Program-made: the position numbers and the translations under genes
In this document: piece by piece, positions 15,060-27,600 of the stretch
Layout of the letters: the number at the start of each line of letters is the position of its first letter
Position numbering within the stretch: the stretch's first letter is position 1
The notes under the pieces: model-generated
What the model was told of the DNA's origin: nothing
Seen by the model: only the letters and a program-made list of their open reading frames with translations
The model's database searches: none
From: Certhia americana
Lineage: Eukaryota > Chordata > Aves > Passeriformes > Certhiidae
Reading direction: 5' to 3'
Assembly (NCBI GenBank): GCA_018697195.1
Contig: CM031858.1
Span: forward strand, 93,233,568 to 93,297,567
DNA length: 64,000 nucleotides

Positions 15060-15536
15060 GAATTTCTGTAATTGCCATTTTATTTCTGCACAAATACACT
15101 GTCATCCATCCAATATTTTAAATGCACAAGGCACAATGTTCACCAAAGTAATTACACATATAAAATGACCATCAGAAACACTTAGTAGCTGTACTCAGAG
15201 AGCACTGAGAGGGTGTTTTTGAGGAGGTGCTTGTTCCTATGCTAGAAGAGTGGGCAGGGCAGAATTTCATGAGGGCAGAAGACCAGCAACCTTTCTTCTG
15301 AGCAGCTCATCTGCTGATGGGCAGAGACATTGCTAAGGGGACCCACAAGAGGCAGCAGCAAGTGCACATCACAAAGGAGTTCGTGGAGTGAGGAGGCCCC
15401 CATGCAAATCCCACTCTCCAGCCTGGCAGCACGGTGCCTCAGCTCCCCACCGCCCCCACAGCAGCACAGAACACACTTATACAAGGAGCAGCAGGCAAAT
15501 CTTTCAAGGGAAACACAACCACAAGCAATTTCCCAG
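15060..15536 (-). other. SCGN: SCGN 3' untranslated region
   Basis: Follows the SCGN stop codon on the minus strand. A canonical AATAAA (minus strand) lies at 15079-15084, so the transcript probably ends near 15060. The exact cleavage site is inferred. Confidence 0.6.
15079..15084 (-). terminator. SCGN polyadenylation signal AATAAA
   Basis: A canonical AATAAA hexamer on the minus strand about 455 bases past the SCGN stop, in AT-rich sequence. It is the first convincing signal seen downstream of the stop. Confidence 0.55.
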
Positions 15537-15665
15537 CTATGGGTTAATTTTCAGCCCGAGACACAAAGCTAGTTCAGATTTCTGAATTTTCCCATCCTTG
15601 TTCACATCGCAGTGGTTGAGCAGGATCTGGCGGAACTTGTCCAGGTCCACCCCACTAATACTGGG
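15537..15665 (-). CDS. SCGN: SCGN coding exon 11 (terminal)
   Basis: Forty-two codons and a TAG stop, residues 232-273. It holds the EF6 loop D251-E262 ([12 protein letters not shown]) and the conserved C-terminus LCLGLKINP. Acceptor AATACTGCAG. Near-identical to human. Confidence 0.97.
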   Translation of the reverse strand, partial: PSISGVDLDKFRQILLNHCDVNKDGKIQKSELALCLGLKINP

Positions 15666-18600
15666 CTGCAGTATTAGAGAAAAAGAGAAAAAGAGTGCTG
15701 AGAGAGAAAATGGCTCTGGATTTAACACCTGCTTGTAAAGCAGCCCACCATGTAGCAACTGGGAAATCCACCCAAGGAAGAGTGACCAAAAGGCACATCA
15801 TTTCATATGCTGTGGGGAAGCAAACAGAAGATGAGGAAAGGGTGCCCTGCAAAAGCAGAAGGTGCACGAAACTGTTAACTGACTGTATAGAAATGCACCA
15901 TGATTTTGTGTTCAGTCAACGCCATCAGTATCTGATCCATATAAAAGAAAACTTCACAAAGTTGCATAATGCAGATCCCTGCTCTACCAGACCTGTGCTT
16001 TCATCTGGTTTCCTCTCTCAAACTTGCTGTGCATGGATTAATATGACATTTCTGCCAGCATACTCCTATGTTACAGGCTAGTCAGCAATGTAAAACTACT
16101 TTTTGTGGATCAAATTCATGTTGAAGACACATTTTACCGGCTACACAGTCTTTGTATTCTCCTAACACTGTACTGCCTGCTCTGCTTCCCACATTCTCAG
16201 GAGGGGATCAAATTCACATGCACTGCTTGTGGTGTCCAAGGGCCATGGTGATGAAGGTCCTTAGGCAAAGTACAAATTTCCCTCCTTTACACACACTCAC
16301 ACAGCAGAAATCCAGTCTCCTGCCCAACCCCACACCCTTTCCTGCACACTACATGGTCAGAACACACACATGTAGCCATCAGCACACAGCTGCAGTTCTC
16401 TGCTCTCTCCTGAATGGATGTGACAGCACAGATATCTCACACTGTGTGAAAATGCAATAATTCAGGCTCAGAGGAAGCTAAAGATAGATTCTATTTGGGT
16501 CAAAAACTCTGTCTTGGACTACATCTGGAAACTCAAGATAATCCAATGAAGACAGACTCTTCTGTCCATCAGGAGCTGAAGAGACACACTGTGTATAGTT
16601 ATTCTTGATTACAGAAAGACCTCAAGTAATTTTCAATTGTAGCCCTGAGATGAACTAATGAATCATGAGGTCATTCTGATGAGAATCACATTCATAAGGA
16701 AAATAGAAGAAAGAAAGTGTGATGACCCATCCTGTCATGCTGTAACATCTGCCTAATTCAAAATATGAACTAGAATGAACCTTTTAAAAATAGAGTTGCT
16801 GAGGGAAGCTGTAGGCAGAATATCTGTGATAAGGTGCAATACTCTACAGTATATATACACTGAGATGGTAACTTTCCCATCTGCTGCTGCTGAAACTAAA
16901 ATTTGACTCTATGTTCTTACTAGTGTCTCTGTGTACATAGCCTTTCCAGAAACACTGATCTTTAAGAAATACAGAGTATTAACAAACAGAGCCATGAAGA
17001 TACCTTGACCAGTTCCATCATGTCTTTGACAAACCCATCCACTTCTGGGCCTTCAAGTGCTCCTGTTTTACTCTGAAAGAAGGAATAAACATCAAAACTC
17101 CCCAGTGAATCAAACCTACTACTGTGTTTACTGGTCAGTACCACCACCTGGTCAGCAAGATTTGTAGCATAAAGTTCACAGAATCATGAAATGGTTTGGC
17201 TTGGAAGGGGCATTACATCCAACTCCAAACATTCCACCATAGCCACAGACACCTTCCACTAGCCCAGGTTGCACAAAGCCCCATCCAACCTGGCCTTGAA
17301 TATTTCCAGGGTTGGAAAACCCACAGGTTCTCTGGGCAAACCTGTTCCAGTGCTTCACTACCCTCACAGTAAAGAATTTCTTCTTAATATATAATATCTA
17401 AGATACCTTTGTTTTTCCCAAACCATCTCTTCCCACCAAATGAGAACATCTCCCACCACCCCGAGGGAGTTGTGTGACTGTCAGAAGTGGCACTGAATTG
17501 CTGATATCTAACAGGCAGTTAAATGGTTGTGTCTGTCCTGAGCCAGACTCTCTAAACAACCATGGGTTCGGTATCCAAAGGGGGTTTATTTTTCAATTTG
17601 GTGGTGATGCAGGTAGGTCCTGAACTGCCAGAGACTGTGAGCACTAAATCCCCCATCTCCTCTGCCTCCCTTGCATCTCCTGCAGGAAAGCTGCTAATGC
17701 AACTGCACTGGGTGTGACATTGGAGAAAGTCAAAATGGGTCCCTGATACAAGATCTCTGAGCATTGCTCCTCTCTGTTACTACTTTACCCCTTCCTGGGC
17801 TCATGGGCCATGTTCTTGAGCACAGCTGCTGCTCCACAGTGACTCCAGCAGCACCCAAGAGGAGGAATAAGTCTCAGCAGCACATGCTAAATCTGTCATT
17901 TACAAACCACAAGGGAATGAACTGATTCATGGAACTCACAACATCGTAGTGTGCAAAGATCTTCTCAAAATCTCTCCTCCTTTCTTCTGTGCTGCAAGCC
18001 TGTGCACATAGAAGACAAACAAATAAAAAATTAAAGCAAAAATTTCAAGTCTGGGTCCAGTTCATCTTAGCAGAAAGAGACAGGATCAACATATCAAAAA
18101 TTAGTGCTACTTACATCCATCTTAAATTGTAGAAGGAAATTTTCCTGGAGTGCCAGAATCCTGAATGGAGAGATTTAAATTATGATCTTCTCACTTTATC
18201 CTCTGCACACGAACTATTCTGAGCTCTCCTTGTTTGCAAAGCAAAGGGATGTTAGATTAAAGGCCTATAAAACTAAAGGCCTATAAAACAGAAAACTGCC
18301 TGTGGGGTAATTTACAGAGAGCTGTAGTGGGAACACATGCCTTCCTCTCTGTCTGGTGGGGCACAGAGGGTGCCCTTTGGTTCACCACAGACATGACTAC
18401 TAGCACCATTGCTTCTCCCAGAGCATTTCTGGTGGTCCTGCACAACAGAGAGTGTCAGCTTCCAAAGCAAGAGCTACCAGACAATCGTTTCTTGTAACTG
18501 GATTGCTGTGTTGCATTAAAGAAAGTGATTTATGGCTCTCTTGGAGGGAGACTTGGTGGTTGTAAAAGTAAAAGACAAAGTAATACTGGCCTGTGCACCA

Positions 18601-21600
18601 AGGCTGGCAGAATTACTCTCTTTTCATCTCCTAAAGCCTGTCAAGCACTGATAAACCCTTTTCTGTCTCCATCTGCTCTGTTAACCTTGAGGTTTTTAGA
18701 GCCCATGGTGCAGGGCACGCTAAGCTGTGTCCGCACATGGAGGGATTTGGAGTCTGAGAAATGTTCAGTTCTCAGTCTGAGAAATGGGCCTGATTCCCAA
18801 AAAGGAACTGTATTTAAGAGAAAATTGTAACAGTAATGCCCTTTAGATATTCTTCACCCTGTCTCAGATTACATTTCATGGTTAAAGGGAACTGCTGTAT
18901 GCACTGCAATTATTTGTGCTGGTATTTATCAGAATCCGAAGCAGAGTGTAACAGTGGCAAACCAGCACCTCTCTCCCTTCATCCTACAAACTGGTCTTTT
19001 AAGACTGTATCTGCAAATTTAAAGTCCTATCCAACCAATGTGCAGTTTTAAAGAGAGGCATACTCTCTAGGTAGTGAAAATCATCTAAAAGCCTCTGAGG
19101 TATCAAGGACAGCAGAGACAGAGGTCCAGCTCCATTCACAAGCATCTCACCTTGGCTCTCCAAATTCTTTCCTACTGTCACTGCCACTCTTTTGGGTGGC
19201 ACTTTCATTATTCAAAATGCAGCAAAAATTCCTTGCAATCCCTGCTACACATAATGATGAAAAAAAATGCATGTCTGTGACCCGTCTTTTGGAGAAACAG
19301 AGCCACTGGTTGCTTTGCCACCTCCTGGGAAGTACCTCAGACTATGCCAGAGCACATTGACATTGTACAGACAGATCCTGGCACTGCTTCTATCACTGGC
19401 TCTAGATTCTCAGATTATTGCAGTGGGGACCAGAGCAGATCTAATTCAAAAGGAAGTAGAATTCAACTGCACATCCCTAGAGGGAGAGCATTGCCTTGTG
19501 TGGATCTACCATTGTGAGCTGAAACACCCCATTAACATTAAATCCTACCTTGCCAGGTCATTCAGATCTAGTCGTCCATCTTTGTTTTTGTCAAAGATTT
19601 TCATCTATAAATCAAGAAGACAGAGATAAAATAGATGGGCTATAAGGAGAACACACCAACAAAAAAAAGCCAATATACATTTTGCTCTGCCCTGTTCTCT
19701 TCCCTCTGCTTGCTCAGGGTGCTTGCCCAAATCCTGGGCAGAATGGCATCCTGTACTAGCACCAAGTGTGAGGGTGGCACAAGGGAACAGCAGAACCCAC
19801 CAGCTTTCTGACAGCAACAATCCAAAGCAATCAAATACCAGTACTGCTCCCTTCACCTTACATGGGGATAAAGCAGGTCTGCAGAAAAGACCTTCAGAAA
19901 CTAAATACTGACATTGCCTTGGCCCTGAAAAAAAAATGCCAGAAAAAGGGGGAAATTTTTAAACACTTTCACCTGGACTGCCTCTTTAGCTTTGACTGTT
20001 GCTGTGGCTTCTGAGAAGCTGATGTACAAATGCCACTTTCTAATCAGCACTCAGGTCAGGATTTTACACCACTTAAGCTGTGGGGCTTGCTTGGCTCAAG
20101 GCCTGCTACTAGAATGCACTAAGACTCTGAAGAAGGTTCAGGCTACCAATATCAGGAGGTTTAATGTGAATTCAAAACTTACCCTTTTCTTTTCCTGAAT
20201 AGCATCATTTTGATGAACCATCACAAAAAAGAAATAATATTTATTTATTTGTTGTATTTGATTCTGCATTTCTCTTCAGGGCACAAAAAAGGGTCTGATA
20301 AAAAGAAAGTGGTAGGGGGGATGTTTAATAAGTTGCAAACCTGAATAACTCATGGCTCAAAGTTCTAGGGAAAAAAAATTCCGCATTGTGTGTGGGGAGA
20401 AGATGAATATTTTACTATGACAGATTACCTTTCTTTGTCAAATACTCAGTTAAGGAATATGCATTAATATTAACATGATAGACCACACTTGCTTGTTAAG
20501 TGGTTGTGCAGAGTAATTGGTTCACTATAGATCTTTTGGGTATTGCACAGCTGCTGGAGAAGGCCCAGACCAGCCCATCTGACAAAGCTCAGGGGACAGG
20601 ATTATCCCCTGTGACATAGCTGGAACATGTGGGAGCCAGCAGCATGTCCTGAGCACTTCCCAGCAGTGGAGCCAGGGCAGAGCTTAATAATCATGTGAGA
20701 AAAGGTAGCATTTGGACAGCTGCCATTTCTCAGGGAGATTTTGCCTGTTTTGTCAGTGCTGCCTCTTTCCTGCCCATTGCTCAAGGGGAGCAAGGACAGC
20801 AAGTCCTTGGTAACCCTTTATTGTACGACGTTTAGACTGAGAATCTGCAACAGTCTCCATATCAGTAATTATTCTGAGTGTTTTACACTTCAGAGGTTTG
20901 GATGGAATTTTTAAGAGGCATTTGGTATGGGCTCACTTTTCCTCCCACTGAAAGACAGCATGAAAGTCCTATGAATGACTGAAGGCCCATATTGATATAT
21001 TTGGAAGAGTGGCAGCATGAGAGCCATGTGGGTGTTCAGTTGTCAGAGTCTGGAATTCTGAGAAATATTTCTTTGCATGTTTAAGAGGTTTTTAGATCTT
21101 TGACAAACAGTGTTTTTAACCTTTGTTCATGGAAAAAGGGCTTTTAGGCTCTGGAATGAAGCAGAGTTTTCAAGACAGTGTATTAGATAGTAGAATAGTG
21201 TGTAGTTTTATCACAGGGTGAAAATTTTAGATATATGGGGTTTTTAGGATGGCAGACACATGAAGGCAAGATGGAGAAGTCCACGTGGCTTCTGGGCTTC
21301 CTCCTTCTTCACCTACTCCATGTTCTGCTGTGAGGTGGCACATTACGGTTGGTTTAGAATAGAATCTAACCTTCTAACATGGATAATAGTTATTGGAGAA
21401 GTATTATAAACACTGATTACGTGGATTGTAGTAAAAATGTCCACGCCACCCTGAGGGTGGGGGTATTTGGTATTTGGGGGTTTTTGGGGAGAGTGCCTGA
21501 ATGTGTCCTGCTGCACAGATCTCTGCAGTTCAGAAGAATGTAGTGATAAGAAATTAAACTATGAAGAAAGCATAAGAAGAGACAACTCACAGCTTTTCCT

Positions 21601-24600
21601 TGGATCTCTGGGCTGGGAAAACAAAACTTTACATTCTCGGGTTGTGGTAAACAGCAGGCAGAGAAAAACACACAAAAATATTTTTTATAAACCCAAGATT
21701 CAGTGGTTCAAAGAAAGCTATTTTCCCATTTAACTGGTCTCTGCCAAACGTGGGCTCTGTGCAGAGCCACTAAATGACAGAGGAAAGACTTCTGAATCTT
21801 CCTTTGCTCTAGAGCTGGGGAGAAAAATAGAGCTGCCAGGCCATCCTGAGGACTTCCTTCTGGTTGCATCAGTCCAATTTGTTCCCTTCCAGCTGATCTA
21901 ACTTCTTGCATGCTGCTTCCTGCCTCATTAGACCTCCCACAGCAATACAGCACTTTTCCCTGGTCTCTGATGGAGCAGCAGTGGGACAAGGCTAGAGGAA
22001 GGGATGGGAGCAGAAACTGCCTTTGCTGGTGTCAAGGGGAGAAATGTCCTTGCAATGACAGCCTCCCACTGCCATCAGAGAGATAGATCCAAGCATTCAG
22101 TTCTTGGCTGATAAAGGAATTTTGCAGGTCTCAGAAAATTAATTATGTTCTTTCTAGAAATAAATAAGCCCAGATAAAATTTTAAAAGCCTCTCTTGAAC
22201 ATCAATGCCTAACCTTGTTTTGTCTGTTGTTTGAGGAGAGAAAGAAACACCCCTACTACTTCAGTTTAGCACACTCTCCACCACAGGTGACTTTGCTATA
22301 TCCAGCTTACATCATTGCTTTAAAATATGGTGCCTAAAGAAAGCTTATGGAGACAACCCCTTTGTAGATGGCTAGAGAAAGTACCAGCATACAGGTGGTG
22401 GGAATACCACAGTCCTTGGACTCTACAGTAACTTCAGTACTTTTGAAAATGTCACTCTAAATCCCTTGGTTTAGGCCACCAAGGAGCATTAGTTACCCGC
22501 ATGATCTGCAGGAACTCACCACAAAGCAGTGCAGCTGGTGGGGTGAGACAAAACAGCCTGCGTTGGTGAAGGACAGCTTTTGGTGGGAAACACAGGGCTC
22601 AGCTCTCAGGAATTCTGCTGCCAGGTCAGGACAGCTCTGGCTGAAGGCACTGTTTTCTTTGGTTCATACAAAAATACAGTATCTTTACCAAAACACACTA
22701 AATCTTACTGCCTTTAGCAGTCTTTATCCAACTTCACTTGGATTCTCCTACATGTTTCTGAGCTCCTGAAAGAGTAATTTATTTTCTCCCATTTCTGCTG
22801 CATTTTAGAATTACTGTCTTGAGACTAAAATTCAGTGCTTCAGCCTAGACTTCAGATGTGTTTTTCTCTCTGTGATGCCTCATAAAAGCAAACACAGTTT
22901 CTGGGAGAAGTTCAACTCTGTGATCACAATGCCCTAGTCTCCATACGAGCTTATGGGACCAGGACAGAACTGGTGGTTTCCTGTCCAAGAGCCAAACTTG
23001 GGGCACAATTTTCATTTCACATAGGCTTGTATGTGACAAGTCTCATTTTTCTTTTCCAGTGAAACATCTCCAGCCTCATGTCCTTTTCCAGGGAATAAAT
23101 AACTGTCCCAGCATGGCTGTCCTTGCCTTGGGATTTCATGTGTCCTGCATGCCCTGCATCTGCTCTACTTTGTGGGTGCAGCATATTTTCACGGTTTCAG
23201 AAGTTGCAAACAACCAGGAGGCTGAAGAGTTTTGTGCACTCTTAATGAAACAGACAAAGTTAGAAACGGTGGTTTAGATGTGAAAGGCTTTCAACTTCAT
23301 TATCAATTTTGTGAGCATATGGTTTTCAATCCTACCCATTCCTGAACCCTTTACAATATTCCTGCAGCAGTACAAATCCCATTAAAACAAATTTAATAGA
23401 GAAGTAATAAACTTCTTGGTGGATTGCTTAATGAAAGGGAACATTCTTCTCTTGCACCCTATCTTTCAGCTTGATATTAAACTTTCAGTGGCTGACCACA
23501 TCTACTTACAGCTAACCAACTCCCCTTCTGACTTCCTTCACTCAGCTCTGCAAGAGAGAACCTTTGTGTTTTCTATTTGTTTGGCCTTTTTCTGCCACAA
23601 CTACACTGAATACAATTTTCAAACACATGCAGTATTTTGATCATGCATACCAGTCAACAGAAAGAAAAAAGTCTGGCTGGAGAGCTAATTCTTGCCCAGT
23701 GACTAACACATGAAAGATGGAAAACATGTAGAGAGGAAAGGCTAGTGTTCACTGAATTAGTTCAGGTGCCACAGCTAATAAGATAGACCTAATCCTGTTA
23801 CTGGGACAAGTGGAGCTCATGCATACCCACTACATGGCACTCGTGTGCTGCATTACTCGGGGAACAGCCTGGGGAAATATTTTTTTAATTAAACTTTCAA
23901 GTTTCAAGCACGTGAGTGTTTGATCTGATCTGCTAATTGTGTGCATGAGTACACAAAGAATGACAGAGGGTACCCACCCCATATGACAAAGCATAAATCA
24001 TGGGAGAAGCAAATAATGAAAATGGTTATGAGGTTGTTTCTAATTTAAACTTTTGCCTTCACACACCATCTTGATATGTTAAATTTGATGGATTTTCAGT
24101 TTACACTCTTCAAAGGTATATTTACGCTGCCAGGCTGATATGAAACATCTCAATGTGGTTAAGGACAAGGTCTGGCATGTTTAAATAGCACTCAATTTTA
24201 CTAAAAGCTCTGTTGCATCTAGCAGTGTGCTTTATAAAATGATGCATTTCCTCTACTGTCAAGCTACTCCATGTTTTAAATTGTTTGTACAAATGAATTC
24301 ACTGACATATTAATGGCAGTGCATCTAGGGCACACCCTCTGTTTGAATGTACTCTGAGGCACTCTGAGACAGACAGAGAATATATAAGAACTTGGTTTGC
24401 AAATAAAAGTTGTTACGTCTCCATTTTTTTAAAGTGCAAAATCAAAACTGCAGTTGGCTTTTAATTCAGCAAAGGAAATATCTCTGATTTCTTGGTCCAG
24501 TGTTGCAAAGGCCACTGAAACACCACAATATGACAAACACACACATTCTTTGAAGAGAAATATAAATCTGAATTATTTTCTATGACAGAGATAAGGAAAG

Positions 24601-27600
24601 AAGTAAGCAATCAAATAAATAGTTCTGTGATCAGCAGACTCAAACCTGCTTTCATTCTCTTTCTTGGTGTGTAATAAAGTGGGACACTGAGAGAGTCAGT
24701 TTTATTTGACATTCTGCTCTCACAAATATATTTTAATGTATGTATCATGCGCACCTATGCCCAACAGCTGAAACAAAAGTTGGCCAGGGAGTACAGGGGT
24801 TATTGAGACTGTATAAGGACAGGCATCAGCCCAAGCTGCAGGACTGCCTATAGCCTCTTTCTTTAGGGAAGTATGGGGTCACAAAGGCATTTGCAGAGTG
24901 GCAGCAGGGCCCTGTGGCCAGCAAGTTACTCTCAGGATAAAAACTCAGTGTCCTGCCCAGCCAGACCGCCTGTGTCTCATAGACAAGTCCTTTAGCACAG
25001 GATTTCTACAAGTGTTTTCATTCTTAAGAAACCAAGGCATTATCTGTTGGGGTGTTCAAAAGCCTGCAGGCTCCTGATTCTGTTGGTTTTGATGTTCAGA
25101 AATGAAGTTTGAGCTTAAATGGGGTTTTCTGCTTCCCTTAGCTTATGCCACAGCAAGTGTGGTGCAAAACTGGAGGTGACAGCACCACTGGCATTAAATT
25201 GAGAAGGGACACAGGAAACAACTTGTGTTCATCTGCCATGTGGGTCCTCTCAATAACCTGGGAGAGAGGCCAGCATGGACCAGTACCAGAAGGAGAAGGG
25301 ATGAACAAAGACTGCACTTTAGGAACCCATCTTGAAGGCTACACTCCACTCCTATGGTATTTCTAGATCTTTGGGAAGTTTGCTCGGTGTGTTCACAAAC
25401 GTAACAAATTCAGTTCAGGCTTTTATCCAATACAATAAATATTTGTCTTTCCATTATTACACCTTTCATTTGGTGGACATAGGAGACTTTGTTAACAAAG
25501 ATATACTAGCTTGACTAGTAAGACGTTAAGGGTCTAAATCATCTAAATTTTCTGTGCTCTGGCTTTTATATGCCCTCATGAGTACATTGGCATCAGCAGT
25601 GAGCACAGATAGACTTTCACAGCCATGGAACTGACTACACTGAAACTCTGGCATTTTCTTTGCAGAGGGGACAGGCAGCAGCCACAAAAGCACCAGAAAT
25701 CCACACAATATACAATACAGGTAATCCACAGTGCATACTTGTGGACAAAAAACACCCTCAGGGAGAGGCCACCTCTTTCCCTTCACGCTGGAAGATGATG
25801 AGCCCTAAGCCGCAGGCTTGTGCACTCAGGGCATGTAGCTTGGTATCCAGGAGAATCTTTGCAAATAAACCCAGCAAAACCCTGGTGTCATAACAACTGG
25901 GAAAAATATCTATTCTGACTTTTCAGGGGTTAAGATTTCATCCTCAGTCATCACCATCTACAAGCTTTCAAATGCTGTAGTACATGATGAATACTGGTTA
26001 TTAGTCACGGCACTTACGTTATTGCCTCTCTAGAATATTAACCTGAGGTGGGCAAAGATGGTATGCTGACTGTAGAAAAACAACTATTCTTTACATTTTA
26101 CTGAAATACAATAATGCTCAGATTAAAGGAGTTTTTCATGGTCCATCTGACATTTTCAACATAAGGGAATGCAAAATGTGAACATCAGTGATGCATGCGC
26201 AACTGCTTCAGTAGAATATACAGCTTAAATTGCTAAAGTTTGACTCAGAAATGGGCTTGGCCTGAATACAGCTTATAGACATTGGGATTACCAACCAGAA
26301 TTAACATGCTGCTATCTGGGAAGCTGTGGACTATCAGAAACCATATCTCAAATCTAGTTCATATCCTAGCATTTACAATATTCTGCTTAAGGACACAGAT
26401 GTGCGCATGCGCAGTTAGGGAATCTGTCACTCATAAAAAATGTTGTCAAATGCATATGTGAGATGGCTATTTCTGAGCTGAAACTTCACCAGGACCCAGA
26501 AACCTACTATCAGCTTACCTCAGGGGCTGTGGGGAGGTGGGAGGGATTGCAAAGATTGTTCTACTGTCATCACCCACAGCGTCCTCATCATGAAGCATCG
26601 AGGGGGACAGTCTCCGTTTCTCCAGCTTGCATTAATTCAGGAAGGCAGAAAATCCTCACCATGCTATTTAAACCCTCCATCCATTTTCAGCTATGCTCAC
26701 TCTGTCTTCCCTGCAGGACCCCTGAAGCCTCTTTTCAGGAATCTCAGAGCAATACCAGGCTTCAGTTCAACCTCCAAGCACTTGCTTCTTGCCAACAGCT
26801 CTTGGTTGGTGCCCATGGGAAGGCAACAAACCTACAGACTGTTTTCAAAGACTCAGAACTACAAGTGGGTGCATGTAAATAATTATTTATACACATTTAA
26901 TGACTAATAAGATAAATATGTATGTATGTAGGCATGGAAAAAAAACCAACCCAAGAACAGTGTCTACAAAGGGGCTTCCTCAGCACAGCATAGTCACTCC
27001 CATTCCTCCATGAAGAGTCTTGAGAACTCAAATGTTCTTTTGTGATTTTCCCCACTGACTTTACTGCTCTTTAAGATTTGATTTAGCAGACTCACAGAGT
27101 TTGTGCAATGCTGATGTGTTCACTACCTGTTGTCTTTAGAGGAGTTCATCACTTGTTCATCAAATCCCTGATCTATATCAGTGTTCTCTGAAGAAAGGAT
27201 GTCAAGGTCACAAGGAAACAGAATAGCATCTTAAGGAGCGGCTGCTAAGCAACCTGATAAAGTAATGTTCCTTTCCAGAAACGACCAATGTCTTCCAAAA
27301 GAAATACACTCTCCCTCTTCTCAGCACATTTTTTTTTTCTTATGTGGTATGAGATCATTCATAGGGACAAGAATTTAGCATGCCCTGGTTGGTTGATATG
27401 ATATCTGCTCACACTGCTCACAAACTGCAAATACCCAGCACAGAACTATAAAATTCTGCCATTTTTTTTTTTCTCAAGCCCGGGCAGTATTCTTTAAATT
27501 GATAGTTTTTACCTTTTCGTCTTTATCTCCAGAAGGCCCTAGGGTCCACTCAGGATACCAGTAGCTGCTTAAGATGTGTGCAGCCAGCTGTGCATGTACA

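Noticed and set aside
12302..21680. The two similar LTRs as ends of one provirus
   Set aside because: The DNA between them holds SCGN exons 7-11 and no retroviral genes, and the copies are strongly diverged.
26397..26412. Palindrome-like GTGCGCATGCGCAG as a regulatory site
   Set aside because: It resembles an NRF1-type core (GCGCATGCGC), but a single CpG-containing match in an intron is weak evidence.
26463..26882. 139-codon plus-strand open frame in SCGN intron 6
   Set aside because: No recognisable domain, no splice or promoter context, and antisense to the gene; likely chance.
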